Below the pieces are notes generated by a model. The model ran no database searches and was not told the origin of the DNA. It saw only the letters and a program-made list of their open reading frames with translations. This document shows positions 24,411-36,593 of a DNA stretch of 64,000 nucleotides, one piece after another (positions within the stretch are counted from its first letter, which is position 1; each line of letters begins with the position of its first letter). Origin of the DNA: Symsagittifera roscoffensis. Its lineage: Eukaryota > Xenacoelomorpha > Acoela > Convolutidae. The position numbers were made by a program, and so were the translations under genes. Where the stretch lies: the NCBI RefSeq assembly GCF_963678635.1, contig NC_087064.1, positions 50,451,346 through 50,515,345 of the forward strand. Direction: 5' to 3'.

Positions 24411-25257
24411 TAGAGAATCATCACGACTTGGAAGTCAACCACGAAAAAACTATAGAACATTCATTCCACAATCTAAAATATTTTTAAAAGTTGAATTTCA
24501 AAAACACCCTTAGTTCTGACAAAAATGTCAATAATCTTTTCAATCTTTTTGAATTTTCACTTTTTCGCAATAACATGCTGAGATCACATTTGAACAATTC
24601 TAGTTCAAAATCAGCCAATAGAATTCACTCACATTCATCACCCTATTAGAACCAGCACTACAATATTAGCCGACAGATATTAATCTCCAGGCATATCTAT
24701 AACTATAACTTTACGACCTCCAGGTCAAAAATAGGCAACTTGCTAAAAATTGACAACTAAATTTAACACTACTTCGGTATTACAACCCTCCCCTGTCAAG
24801 TAGTACAAAGATGAACAATGTTTTTCCAACTCAGACCTCAAAAAACCCCCAACCGAATTAGCCTCAAGAGCAAAAGACACATGATCATTTGGCCTAAAGT
24901 ACAAATATTTCCAAGATACCCCCATTTCTTCAATAAATAAAAACAAAACTATGAAGACCTTCCGACCACCATAAAATAACCCCTCAGCAAAATTTGACAA
25001 AAACCAACCCACTTGTCAAAAAATCAACAAATAATCCGACCACACTTGAATTTAGCCCCAAAAACTTAAAAAAGATTCGACGAAACGAATCATTTCTTAA
25101 ATGCTCCTTTCGATAACAGTCAATAACTTTAAACGAATAATTTCAAATTTTTTCATAACATTTTCTACTCTAATTTATAATAATCTTTTTAGCCGAAACT
25201 TTTGAAAATCTAATATTTCTTTTCATAATTTTTCTCACATTTGCCACATCCCTAATC
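24411..25257 (+). other. Non-coding pol-env spacer of copy B
   Basis: AT-rich spacer with no credible ORF on the + strand; the minus-strand open frames are consequences of the G-poor composition. It contains a small palindrome, gacctccaggtc, near 24,714, and a block also present at about 5930-6780. The spacer precedes the micro-ORF. Confidence 0.5.
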
Positions 25258-25368
25258 ATGACATTGTGCAAATGTATAAAAAAGGCAATTGTAACCTTTG
25301 CCTTAGCAACCATTCTTTTAATTCTTTTTATTGAAGAATACTATAACAAACATAAATCTTCCCTATAA
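25258..25368 (+). CDS. 36-residue membrane micro-ORF, native position before env
   Basis: Fourth copy of the micro-ORF, here in what seems the ancestral place between pol and env. It differs from the other copies by Met to Leu at residue 3. Short basic N-terminus, one hydrophobic helix, EEYY tail. Followed by a Pro/Thr-rich broken frame (25,631-25,816) and then env. Confidence 0.5.
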   Translation: MTLCKCIKKAIVTFALATILLILFIEEYYNKHKSSL

Positions 25369-26389
25369 AAAGTTGAAATCTCAAACACATTTTAAAAATT
25401 GCTAATCAACCACCACCAAACCAACCCCCACCAACAACTTCCCAAGAAAACCCAACAACACCTACAACTACTCAAAATCCCCAATCGTCAACACGCATTT
25501 CAATCGTCAACACCCCAATCGTCAACACGCAAGCGATCCCCAATTCGAACCGACATATAATCTATATCCCACTCTACAACATGACCTTAATAGAATAAGA
25601 CATATTAGTCAAAATCAAATTACACTTGAAATGAACAGACAAATTATACATCCAAGACAAAATAGAAATTTTCAAACCCCCAGAGTTTATTTCAGTATAC
25701 CTCAATCACCAACACCAACTACCTCAGAACTTTCTAGTACTACACTGCCAGAAACTCCCATAGTTGCTACACAACAAAGATTATTTAGGTTCAACTCCAA
25801 CGACAGAACAAATTAGGTAAAATCCTTTCAACCCCCCAGAATCCTCCGAACGACTACCATATTGGTCAACACATTCATATACTCAAGATGAACCCAATAT
25901 AGCAAATGAACCAATAGAAATTACACATAACCACACAACATAACCATACAACATAACTATCCCTACCAGAGACAACTTTCACTCCCATCAACACCTTCAA
26001 TAAGTCAAATATCACCAATACCTTTCCCCCTAAATTTTCCAACAAATCTTGACGCCAGATACCAAAAAGAATCATCCACAAATACCCCCCTACGATTAGA
26101 TTGGAATACATTTGTAGCACCTCCCCCACCATTTGGACAACATCAAGAAAGTAGTAGACATCATAATTGGGCACTGAATACACTACAATATCGACAAGAT
26201 ATCCACAAAGATATTCGAGAACATAACATTCAAATACTTCAACAAAGTAGTCTCAAATTAAAATTTGAAATCACGGTAAGATTTAACAATATTGTTCAAC
26301 ACCTTTTTCCCCTAAGCCCACCAAATATAACAGCTCAATCATTACCTCCTTCTTTTATAACAACTGAAGTTATATATAAGTACGACAGA

Positions 26390-28740
26390 TATACCAAAAA
26401 GACAATTGGATATATAACTTTTTTTAACCCATATTCAGGATTATCATACGCATGTATATTTTAAAGATTTTAACACTCCAACACCTTCTTTTTCTATTTT
26501 TTTCCGAACAAAGTACAAACCCATCTCCTTGCACAGGACCTCAGGATTTATTAGTAACCCACTACGATTGTGAATAAAACGAACAAAAAACATAAAGATG
26601 CAATAAATCAAGTAACACAAGCCGAATCCGAGCCGCAAGCTATAGAAATTAAAAACATAAAAGCTACATTATATTCAAAAACCCGAGCTACCACACTTGC
26701 AGGCTACAAATTCACAGCGACATTTTCCGAAAAGAAAGTACACTGTTCACAAGTCTCAAATGGAAAAAAAACTGACTTGACTACGAATCTTTCCATCAAA
26801 GCAATATCGAAAGACTTTTACATCTAAAACCCGAAGATTATAAAAATGAAACACTCAGATTCATTCTCACAAAAAAAACTTTCAAGTTTTCACCGACTCC
26901 GTACACCAAGCAGAACTTGAAAGATACCAAGGGCATATTAAACTAGACGAAAGACACCCGTACAATGGCGCACACGGACGATTAACTTATGATCTTCACG
27001 AACAACATTGGATACCACATTTTGGAATAAATAACCCTTCAAAGAGCAAAGCTGATACAAAAAATAAAGGATACCAAGAAATATTGTTTTTGATTGGAAA
27101 ATACAACTTGAAAAAGTTCAACTCACACGATATTTAAATGATAACACTATAATTTATCAAGGAATCAGACTACCTTGCAAAAATGACCAAGGCTACTGTG
27201 ATCCTACAACAAGGTTTCGATATAAACATTGGAAAAATAAGACAGGATCCCTACGCAACACATCAACCTCTAAATGAAGGAACCTCATACATCCCAGTAA
27301 ACCTTCTCAGAAACGCAGGAAATACACGTGGAAAAACAAAACCACAGGACACAGAAAGCAAAAGACTACAAGAACTATCACTAATGAATAATACATATTT
27401 TGACGGCATTCATTATGACATCCACTTAGATATGAAGTTAGACTACACAATTAGAAGAATTTTTCAAAAAATGTCACTTTCAGAATTAGAAACACTTCAT
27501 CAACTATGTGAACTAGAAAGAACACAAATTTTACAATCGCTAGCACTAGCAGTTCTAAATATACCCTACGCAGGATATTTATTATCCGGAAATAGATCAA
27601 ACTTCCTTGATTATGAAGGCAACATCTGATGGTTTTACATTTGCACTAAAAAAGTATCACCATTATATGTTTTTGAAGACAAACGATGTTATAAAGAATC
27701 CCTATTTTCTATAAAAACAAAGTACATTTTGTTGATACACTTCCAAGAAGAACATATTTTCGGAAATACAGCAGTCCCATGTGGATCAGAAAACAGCCCA
27801 CAATATCGTACAGTTAAATTCCGACGCAGAAATATATTATCTACTTACACCATACCCCACATTAATGCAACCATTAAGAAAAATTTCACCCAAAAGTATT
27901 CGAGCTATTGCTCGCTATCCAAATATCGATTTACAACCGATAGGTATATACTCTAAATCAGATATACAACATCACATTTGTACACAACAGTTTCAAGAAC
28001 TACTAACAAAAATGGACACTATTCAATGACAATCAATAGATCAAAATTTACGAAAACTTGCAGAAACCGCAGGATTTTCAGACATTTACACACAAGACTA
28101 CAGCGGATATTTTAAAGATATTAAAGACTATATATAGTCAAATGGCGAAAAATATAGACCACAAGATATCTCACCAATAAATATTTTTAGCTTCGTAACT
28201 TTGAAAAACGAAATACTTGCCTTTCTAGGATGGCCCTATTACAACTCAGAAAGGTTGACTATATTATACGCAATGTTTATTTTTATTGGATTTCTTTTCT
28301 CAATATTAAAAGGAATCTATAACACATGCGCAATACATTCACAAGTAAACCGACAAGCAAGCGTAGCACGCATACTATTTGCAGAGTTTTTTGGAATATT
28401 TTCATCATCAATAAACAAAACTCTCTTATATGCACAAATAAAAGAATACAATACAAAATTAAAAACAAAACCGAACACATATGACGAATCACAAAACAAT
28501 ACAAATGTATCACCTACGGCACCACAATTACCAAATCTTAACTATCATCATCCATTATTAATAGTATCATGAAGTTTTAGAAACTTAGCATTCACAAACC
28601 CTACAAATCTAAGACCCACTAAAATACAAAGCCCTACTCACCATATAGTCACACAACATCATCAAAATGACGTTACTTATGAGCAAATGTTTGAACAGCC
28701 CCACACCACCACTTTTCAATCTCAGAGTAATCATTTTTTC
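26390..28740 (+). pseudogene. env-like glycoprotein gene, copy B
   Basis: Open pieces are 26,570-26,827, 27,183-27,629, 27,781-28,029 and 28,201-28,572, separated by stops and frame changes. The second piece has the LHQLCELERTQIL block and the SGNRSN block. The last has a hydrophobic anchor (MFIFIGFLFSILKGI) followed by a tail. The pattern of Cys, SGNRS and anchor recalls chuvirus-like class III glycoproteins found in other animal LTR elements; this is remembered likeness, not a search result. Divergence from copy A is clear, so the copies did not arise together with the 19-kb duplication. Not functional as it stands. Confidence 0.55.
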
Positions 28741-28748
28741 AGCCCACG

Positions 28749-30340
28749 ATGAGCAGACAAGTTGGATCACTCCACCGTTCAAACTCCCACCCTGCCAATC
28801 TCCAAAACCCAATCCCACTTTTTGCTTTTCCGCCACCCGATTCACTTCGAATTAACACATCATCAGGCACAAATTCTGATACTAATTCAGATATCACAGT
28901 TTTTCAAACTATATCACAATTTGGAAATTCCAATTTAGAAACTCCCGACGAAATTACCGACTCCAAACCATCCCCATCCACTCATTCCCAGACCATCCCC
29001 TCCACTTTTCCGAGCCTCCCTTTCAACCCATCCACTCTCAAACCCATTGTATATCCCCCTCTACTCCTTCCCACATTTCCCAAGTAACTCCAACCTACCC
29101 CCATTCATCTCTGAACGTTCCACAAACAATTCCCCTGACAATACCCGAATTTCCGATGAACTAAACAGCTTTATAACACTACACCAACAATTTCAACACC
29201 CCCACACCCTTACTATACATCAATTATCATCAAAAATAATATGATCAAATCCACCAACTCCTACACCTGCTTCGGACCGCACTCCGTCACTAGCCGAGTC
29301 ATCCACATCAACAGAATCATCCACTAGTACTTATCGTGCTTATAGAACTTTTAAACGTAAGTTCGTCAATCACCCATTCCCATCCAAACCCCGAACCGCC
29401 CGAGAATACGTTAATCATCCAGACCACACCAATACTGCCAAATACTCTCAAGTCACCTTACCTTTATTTCCCCAATACACACTAAATCAATCCGACCCTA
29501 ACCCTGAACCACGTAATTTCGTAGACAAACATGTCTTGATATCCACACTTCCTTGGACAGCTTATTATAACTATACCAACCCACTTACCTTACCACTCCT
29601 GAACACCGCACAAGATATTGAAAGAAATGAGAACGAATTATTCAGACTAACAACAGCACTAACACCCCCGACAATTCAAATACTTAGGATTTTAAAAAAT
29701 ACTAAAAGCATTTACCGCACCCCGAGCTAACGACTTTTCAATGGCATATTATGACCACAACATCATCAGACCTAACCACGATCATTTTCTTGACGAAGAT
29801 AAATTTGCAAACCCACAATTAACAGAAAAATTCCTTATAAAAACATCTTATTTATTTACACTTAGTATACTAGATAACAACGTGACCACATCATCTCAGA
29901 AGCACTATCGGACATCCAAACATATGAATAATTTCACAAAAAATTGGAATCTTTTTCACTAACCTTTCACTTCCTTACACCGAAAGAACGTGATTTGCAC
30001 TGTACACACGACACCATGTTGAGAACTAAACAAACGCACACCTACACTTGTTATCGTTTTATACAAAACCAATTTGATTTACACGCACCATCACGACAAC
30101 CTCACCACAGATTTCAGTTTATTAATTCTAAATACACATCAACGTTTTTCTTAATTTCACATATTGTATTAAAAATACTAACTTTCAAGGCATCCTCCGT
30201 AATTATGACCCCATCTTGCAGATGTATATATTCTAACCCCTCACCAAGACTTTCATTGAAGAAAAATCCCGACCACTAATAGTCCCGCTTGAATATATTC
30301 AACCTATAGAAGTACCCATTTTAGAATTCATCCATAACTT
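28749..30340 (+). pseudogene. Unknown post-env ORF (ORF-X), copy B
   Basis: The ATG at 28,749 starts with the same residues (MSRQ) as in copy A. The first 112 codons are Ser/Pro/Thr-rich. Then come frameshifted pieces at 29,536-29,730 (FRLTTALTPP), 29,741-29,962 (YYDHNIIRPN) and 29,944-30,279. Pieces conserved between copies A and B at protein level, in spite of different lesions, support a real ancestral gene of more than 400 codons. No catalytic motif, signal peptide or membrane segment was recognised. Confidence 0.45.
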
Positions 30341-32158
30341 AAATATAATCATAAAGCTTACAACTTAATACAAAACACACATCATGAATTTTCCGTTGGC
30401 ACTGTATAACTAAAAACCATTAAAGTCCTACAATTGCTTTGGCCACTGCTTCAAACTAAAAATATCATCCGCATTTTAGCAAAATTACTAACCACATCCG
30501 ATGCCATTCACGATGTTTTCCATCATGGCTTCTTTCCAGACACTTAGGTAAGTATGAATTGAATAAGTTACACTAACAATTTCAAAATTCAAACTAACTA
30601 TTCTTTATAAACGTTTTACTAATTTTTTTAATCTTCACATCACAATCATCTACAAAACAAGAAAAATCGATAAAAAGATAAAACTTTTTTATAAATTATA
30701 AACTTTACTTAACAAACAGCACTAAATTATGCAGTAAAATTTAATAGTCAAAGTAGTAAATTAATCAATAAATTATTTTCCCCAATGTAGTAAAATTCAA
30801 TACGATGAAAATCGATTAATAATTTCAAGCCCCCATAAAGCAGTAAATTTAGGTTTCTAAGTAGTAAATTTATACAAAGAAGAAAGCAGTACTAACTTTT
30901 TATAAATCTTTTCATTCACTCACACAAGAATTTTATCCAAAATCGCACAGCTCGCCCACGAGGAATTGTTTAAAATAATGAATTCAATTTTAACTTTCAC
31001 CAACAACAAATCAAACAAGCGATAACAAGTTTCCAACTTTCCCTTAACCCGGTTGGAATGGAATTATATAATAATCCAAACTAACCAACGCAGCTGACTA
31101 AACACCATAAACCACAAACTAACAGCTTGACTAAGAAAATAAAACCCACGGTACCCAAATCGGATTAACCCAGTTTTATTAACAAGTCTAAAAAAGAAAC
31201 TATAAAACACCAAAAAGTCGCAAGACAAATCCAAACCAAAAATAATTTAGTTTTTAAAAAAAGAAAACAACCAAAACAACAAAGGAAAAAACCAGTAACA
31301 ACATAACATAAAAAGTTAGCACAAAAAAGGTCCCCTCAAAAAACCAGCATGAAATCATACCCTCACTCCTGGCCTAACCCACCAGAAGAGGACACGTCCT
31401 GAGCATGTTCTATAGCCGGCCTAGCCACCGTGCTACATCCACGCTTTGTGACCACTCTATATTTTTGACAAGAGGTACTCAAGGGTGAGTAACTCTTAAA
31501 AATAACAGAACTAAAATCAAGACGCTTTTGCAAAAAAAACTAATAGAAATCATAACTAAAAACTAAATTAACAAATTTTATAAAATGTAAATCTTGAAAA
31601 TGTAGTATAGAGATCATACACGACCACACAGACGAGCATCAAGAAACTAGATGACCCCCTCACACTCAACCTACACAATGGCTAAACACAAGCGATTTGC
31701 CGTTCACAACCACAACTCAAAAGGATTTAGAGTACGACTTGACTTCGCAGAAAAGGACTTCATTGAACCAGACCAATCTCCACCTCGATGTTCAAGTATA
31801 CGTACAGATCCGAGTTACAAGGCATTCCTTGCAAACTCAATCTTCACGCCATTCCCAGACGAGGGTAAAACACAGTCAGTTCTTCGCCAGAGCAGAACGA
31901 ACAACCATAGCAAACCACATTGAAATCAGATTGATTTCATTGGCGCTCATAGTTATCGTCGAACGACAACTTACAACTTCATGTCGATGATTCTGGCTTC
32001 CTAACGGAATAAGAAATGATGCTCGCCAAATACCAAGGATCATCATCCATCCTTCATTTACAGAAAGAAAATAAAAGATTTAAAAACTCTGTAAACCCCG
32101 GATGGGTGGAACCAGATCTAAACTATATCACTATAAAATATTTAATACTAACCAATCA
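30341..32158 (+). other. Region between ORF-X and right LTR candidate; possible U3
   Basis: No recognisable gene. A frame at 31,651-31,923 (90 codons, His/Ser/Arg-rich) has no known domain. A cluster of five G[CT]AGTAAAATT-like motifs lies at 30,731, 30,753, 30,787, 30,840 and 30,861. A TATA-like ctataaaata is at 32,131-32,140, shortly before the repeated part of the LTR, so the actual U3 may lie in this stretch, with its left-hand counterpart lost. I did not see a clear polypurine tract. Confidence 0.4.
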
Positions 32159-32473
32159 TGATCCATCTAACTAACAACCCACTTATTTGTAAGTGCTGAA
32201 ATTACTTGTAATTTCAGCACCAGAGAGATTTGAATTTAACTTAGAACTTAGTTGCCTCTCCAAGAGACCTACTCGCAATAAACCAGTATACTCAAGATCT
32301 ATTGAGACTAATTGAGACTAGCAGATATAAGAGTAAGATTAGGATCGGTATTAGACTAAAAAGTTGCACGAATCTATCCGGCCGATAATAAGATAACGTG
32401 ACGAGCAGACGGTGTACCCCTTCTGAAATTACTCTATGAGTTAGACCTAAGAACACAACTCATAAGGTTGTGT

Positions 32474-32682
32474 TCGAAACTCTTAAAAGATAAATCGAAA
32501 AAATGTTGAAACAATCGAATCTCAAATATGACATATTGCAAAAACGGACAATAGTTTCTTTCGAATTTAACCATGATCCGATCATGATTATATTCAAAAA
32601 AAATTTGTCAGATTTTGCAATATGTCATATTTGGGATTCGAATGGTTCAACTTTTTTTCGATTTATCTCTTAAGAGTTTCGA
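32474..32682. repeat. Foldback element inserted in the right LTR candidate
   Basis: The two arms, about 32,474-32,545 and 32,612-32,682, are near-perfect inverted copies: gaaactctta and gatatgtcatattg-type blocks pair across a central region that itself contains atcatgat palindromes. Together they would form a hairpin of roughly 70 bp. No coding capacity. Most likely a MITE-like or foldback repeat. Confidence 0.7.
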
Positions 32683-33540
32683 ATTGCTTCTTACATGCTT
32701 CATCCAGAACATCCCACTCTTCCACAAGAATAAAATTGCCAGATTCTGTTAAGGAGATCTCCGATGCCTAGAATATATGAGAAAACGGGTGAAAACTCGT
32801 ACACTTTAACACCTGCTAGTTTTAATCAATTAGAAGGAGCGTTACGCTGGCCTTGGCAGTCTTATTCTTGGCAGTCTTTTTGCAAATGATAAAAAAATGC
32901 AACAATTTGCGTTGATGAAAAACATTTAAAAAGTTGAAAGAACCTAAACTCAATAAAAGCAGCTCCCGACTGCTGACTATTCAATTTAGTTTTCTGTCAC
33001 AAAAATTGTCAGAAAAAATAACCAAGTTTTGTGTCGCCTTATAATGAGTGTGGAGTAAGCGAGCTAGCACAACATGAAGCTGGAGTGAACTAGCACAACA
33101 ACTAGCACTGTGCTAGTTGGAGTGAACTAGCACAACAAGGATAAACCAACATAAATTGTTCAGTTTTAGTGTCAGCAATGTCAAAAGAGATCAAAAAAGA
33201 AAATTTGGCCTTAATCAAGAGACTTAAATATCTCCTTTGGAATCTTCCAATCGATTTCATCTCAAATCTTCTTAAGGACTTTTTGATGTTGGAGTTTTCA
33301 TTTTTTTTCGGGCACTTTTGGAAATAACCCGGGTTGACCTCCATACACCGAAAATGCTTATCATACAAATCCATACATCAATTTTCATACATTTTCTAAC
33401 ATTTACTACATTTTCTAATGGTTGAAAACTGGTATAAACTTATTTCTGTGGCTGTTTGATTCGAATAAAACAGTCTGGTGATAAAAAACTGAGGTTTTTG
33501 TTTTTTGAAAAAAATGCTTATCATACAATTCCCATAATTT

Positions 33541-33852
33541 ATTTTGAAAATTTGGCCCAAAATTTTTTTTGTTTTTTTTTTCAACTGCAAATCGAATTTC
33601 GTACGCAAACAAACATTTTTCGAAAAAAAATTTTTTGCATGCAAAACTTATTATTTTGTGTGCATAACGTAGTCCTGGATACGACAAAATTGGCTTTTAT
33701 TTTCTTTTCACTTAAATTTTTTTTCAAAAACGCTGAAAATTCCTATTTCTTTTGTATGGGGTGTTAATAACACAAAAATTTAAAATAATCATCATTAAAA
33801 AATTTTTTCAGAAAATAAAAGTTTTTTACTTCTGTTATGTGAATTGTGAAAT
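33541..33852. repeat. Dispersed repeat, partner at 12,319-12,626
   Basis: Second copy of the T-rich repeat, in the same orientation as the first. It lies within the insertion that splits the right LTR candidate. A short hairpin (cccctcaaactgttaagagggg) follows at about 33,854. Upstream, at 33,060-33,140, the phrase actagcacaac recurs several times with a palindromic version, agcactgtgct. Confidence 0.65.
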
Positions 33853-34979
33853 CCCCTCAAACTGTTAAGAGGGGAGGATGTTCACTTGATCTTTTTTCTA
33901 TGAAGTGTTCTAGGAGTGTATTGGTGAGATAACAGCATGCGAATAGCTCCGGTGACCACTTGATGCTACATTTGTAGACTAAAAAATCGTTTTTAGCCAA
34001 AAAAAATCAAGTGCACGTATATGTACACTGAGACGGTGTACCCTATCTGAAATTACTTTATGAGTTAGACCTAAGAACTCAACTCATCTGGTGCGACCAA
34101 AAGCCTCAAACAAATTAGCTTAGAACTAACAAGATAGATTAGAATTAGACAAAAACACTTTCAAAAATATTACATGACAATAATTTAATTGAAATGTCTC
34201 TACGACTCAATAGATCAGAGCCACCATTCCGAACAATACAAGAACTACCCGGTATTGGAAGAACACCTCGGACAAGAGACGACATACGACTACGGAGAAA
34301 CTTACCATTAAATTACATGATCGTACGGCAAAAGCCAAAACAAACTTTTATATTTAGAATTTTATTAGCAATAAATTTAGATTTTCATTTGCAAACATAG
34401 AATCCTTGAAGAAAAAACTTCAATGATTATTACAGGCGCTAGACTTACTATTATACAATAACGATTGATAAAAACATCTCCAATCGTTTCCTTCAAAACT
34501 GCAGTAAAATTCAAAAAAAAAAAGATATCTTGAAAAAATATTTATTGAAAATAAAAATAAAAATTAGTTAGTATGATCATAAATTGTTTGTATATATAAA
34601 TCATCTTGTCACCTCACCTAAACATAACAGCAATCATAAAACCATTAATATCATCCAGAACTAATTTGTATCAATTAAACTTAAAATTATTTCTAAAAGC
34701 TTATCCTAACGTTTATTCTTATTCAATATAAATTTGGACAGATCATCAAGGTTTTCCTCGGATCTAAATTAAACATTTAACTTAATCAAATTTTATTATT
34801 GATTTATATTGTGATCATCAAGGCTTATCCTTGGATCAAACAGAACAATTTTGTTCTCCCCCACCTAATTAATAAAGTGTCTAATGATCTCAAACTTCGA
34901 TTCACTATCCAACCCTTTCAAAAACCCAGGACTAATAGAAATTTTTCAATCAAACTAACCATTCTAATTAAGCTAAACA

Positions 34980-36354
34980 GTGAAGAGCTAAGCGAGTGGG
35001 GTGATGCTTTTCATTTAAAAAAATTTCAAATTTTAGAAAAAAATTTCATATTATTTAATTACATTTAATTTTTTAATGTTATTACTGCTCCATAAAACTT
35101 AAAAAGGCGGTCGGAACATTCAGGGCTTCGCCCTGATACGAGCAGTCTTGTTTCATCTTCTTATAAATAGTGTCGTGTGTACTGGCACAACATGAATCAT
35201 GGCTTGAGGATGAATCCGCTCTTTATTTGTGATAAAAATAAGTCAATTGAACACAAAAGACAAAAGGTGGAAACAAAACTTTTTGCTCCGAGGTGTATGA
35301 CATCAAACTGTTACTTGCTTATAAATTTTTTTGGCTGAGAGTTTTGCTGGCCCCTACAAAAACCAGAAAAACTCCTTGTTTTTTGCAGCGGGAGTTAAAT
35401 CTTCGAATTCAGTTTTCAAATAACAGATGAAAAATAATCAAGGTAATAACTATACGTGCAATCATTATCAGATTATGTGCAAGTTTGCGTAGAATCCTTT
35501 TAGTCCCCCATCAAGCTATTAAAAACTCGCGACGCGCTCTAACTAGATTGTTTGTCGTCAGAAGTTCCCGCTGTCCCTAACATTAAACGTAGAATCAAGA
35601 TATTTCTTCATGATAACAAACATTTAAAACACCGATTCCAATTAGATTGGTTTTTTGAGCAGACATTTAGGTATCTGCAGCCACTAAAACTGAATAATTC
35701 GTGGTTAAGTTTTTCTAAGTGACTCGGTTGCTCCAGGAACTGGAAAACGTAGCTGGTTTATGTCATGAAAAAATTAAACTTAATTATATATTCAAATTAT
35801 TTGAACGAGTTGCTTTTTGTCAAACAGTGTAGAGATGTTGAATAAGTATTGAAATGAGTCTGATCAAGGGACAATCAGAATTAATTTTTTCAGTCCTCGT
35901 ATTTTATATCCGAATATGAGCTTTGGAATTTCTTTTAAGAAATTTTTTCGCCATATTTATTTTTAAACATTCACTAAGAAACATCATTTTTCTAAAACTA
36001 CGTAAGTTTCTTTGCGATGAATTAAGGGAAGTGTACCTGCAAAATAATTTTTTTGATAAAGTACAGTGTATAAAATTTCAGTACTTTTTTATAGTTTTTT
36101 AGCATGTCAAGCAATTTCTCGTAATTTGATGCTTCTTTGCTTATAAAAAAGTTCCGTTGTTGAGATCAATTTGTGTCAGTAAGGCCCACATTGTTTAATA
36201 AAAACGAACAATTTCAAGATAAGCGATGACTGATTATGATTTAAAATTTTTGAAAAATTGTTTTTTTTTGGAATTGTCGTGAAACACAAACACAAATTTA
36301 CGTTCCGTAAGTTTAATTAAAAGATTAACCAAAACTATTTGTAAGTTTAATACA
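34980..36354. other. Non-coding flank between retroelement and Polinton
   Basis: About 1.4 kb with no credible ORF, AT-rich, with short homopolymer runs. The bases tcttataaatagtgtcgtg near 35,158 resemble those just left of 13,230. Nothing else recognised. Confidence 0.5.
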
Positions 36355-36360
36355 TTCGTT
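36355..36360. repeat. Target-site duplication, left (ttcgtt)
   Basis: Six bases immediately outside the left end of the Polinton, identical to 54,626-54,631. Polintons make 6-bp duplications, so the match defines the insertion. Confidence 0.9.
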
Positions 36361-36593
36361 AGTAGTATTGTATCGTGTCCCGGATCCTAAGGGGGGGGTC
36401 CTTCCTAAGGGGGGGGGTCCTCACGTAAAGCAAAATCCTAGGAAAGGGGTCCTTAATTTTTTGGAGGACCCTCATCCTAGGATTTTGTAAACGAAAGAGA
36501 TTTTCCACCCAAAAAGCAGAAGACCCCCTACTTAGGATCTTGCTAAGTTTAGCTTAACAACAAGGGACACGATACAAAAATCTTTCTAATTCC
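36361..36593. repeat. Left terminal inverted repeat of the Polinton
   Basis: Inverted match to 54,392-54,625 with scattered differences. It starts agtagtattg. Within it, gtatcgtgtccc (36,370-36,381) is the exact reverse complement of gggacacgatac (36,564-36,575), and inner blocks such as caaaatcctagga and tcctaggattttg also pair, so nearly the whole repeat could fold on itself. G-runs of 8-9 bases lie near the tip. Confidence 0.93.

Larger units (their letters stand above)
13230..34979 (+). mobile_element. Copy B of the env-carrying Ty3/gypsy-like LTR retroelement
   Basis: The element runs from the left to the right long repeat, in the order leader, basic ORF, gag with CCHC knuckle, protease remnant, RT (three copies in part), integrase tail, micro-ORF, env, ORF-X and right repeat. 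This is the order of an env-containing Metaviridae-like element with one added 3' gene. Its pol lacks RNase H and the integrase core, and gag and env are interrupted, so it cannot move by itself. Element A to the left ends in the same repeat, which suggests a tandem array sharing LTRs. Confidence 0.7.
32159..34979 (+). repeat. Right long direct repeat (LTR candidate), interrupted
   Basis: Homologous to 13,230-14,937, from tgatcc and atctaactaac to gctaaaca. Homology is lost from about 32,470 to 34,020, where an unrelated block with a foldback repeat and a dispersed repeat is inserted, and resumes at the bases gacggtgtaccc. Unlike the left copy, the block containing the cggtattgga motif is single here, so the left copy gained its internal duplication after the two diverged, or the right copy lost it. 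Confidence 0.6.

Noticed and set aside
24743-25012. Minus-strand ORF of 89 codons in the pol-env spacer
   Set aside because: G-poor + strand produces few minus-strand stops; no start context, motif or conserved copy supports it.
25875-26183. Minus-strand ORF of 102 codons antisense to the pre-env leader
   Set aside because: Val/Leu/Tyr-rich composition is an effect of the skewed base content; it has no counterpart in the diverged copy A leader.
30700-30900. CRISPR-like array from the repeated agtaaatt motifs
   Set aside because: The motifs are short, degenerate and unevenly spaced, and the DNA is eukaryotic.
13230-34979. An intact, mobile retroelement
   Set aside because: gag, pol and env all contain stops, frameshifts or deletions, and the right LTR candidate is interrupted.
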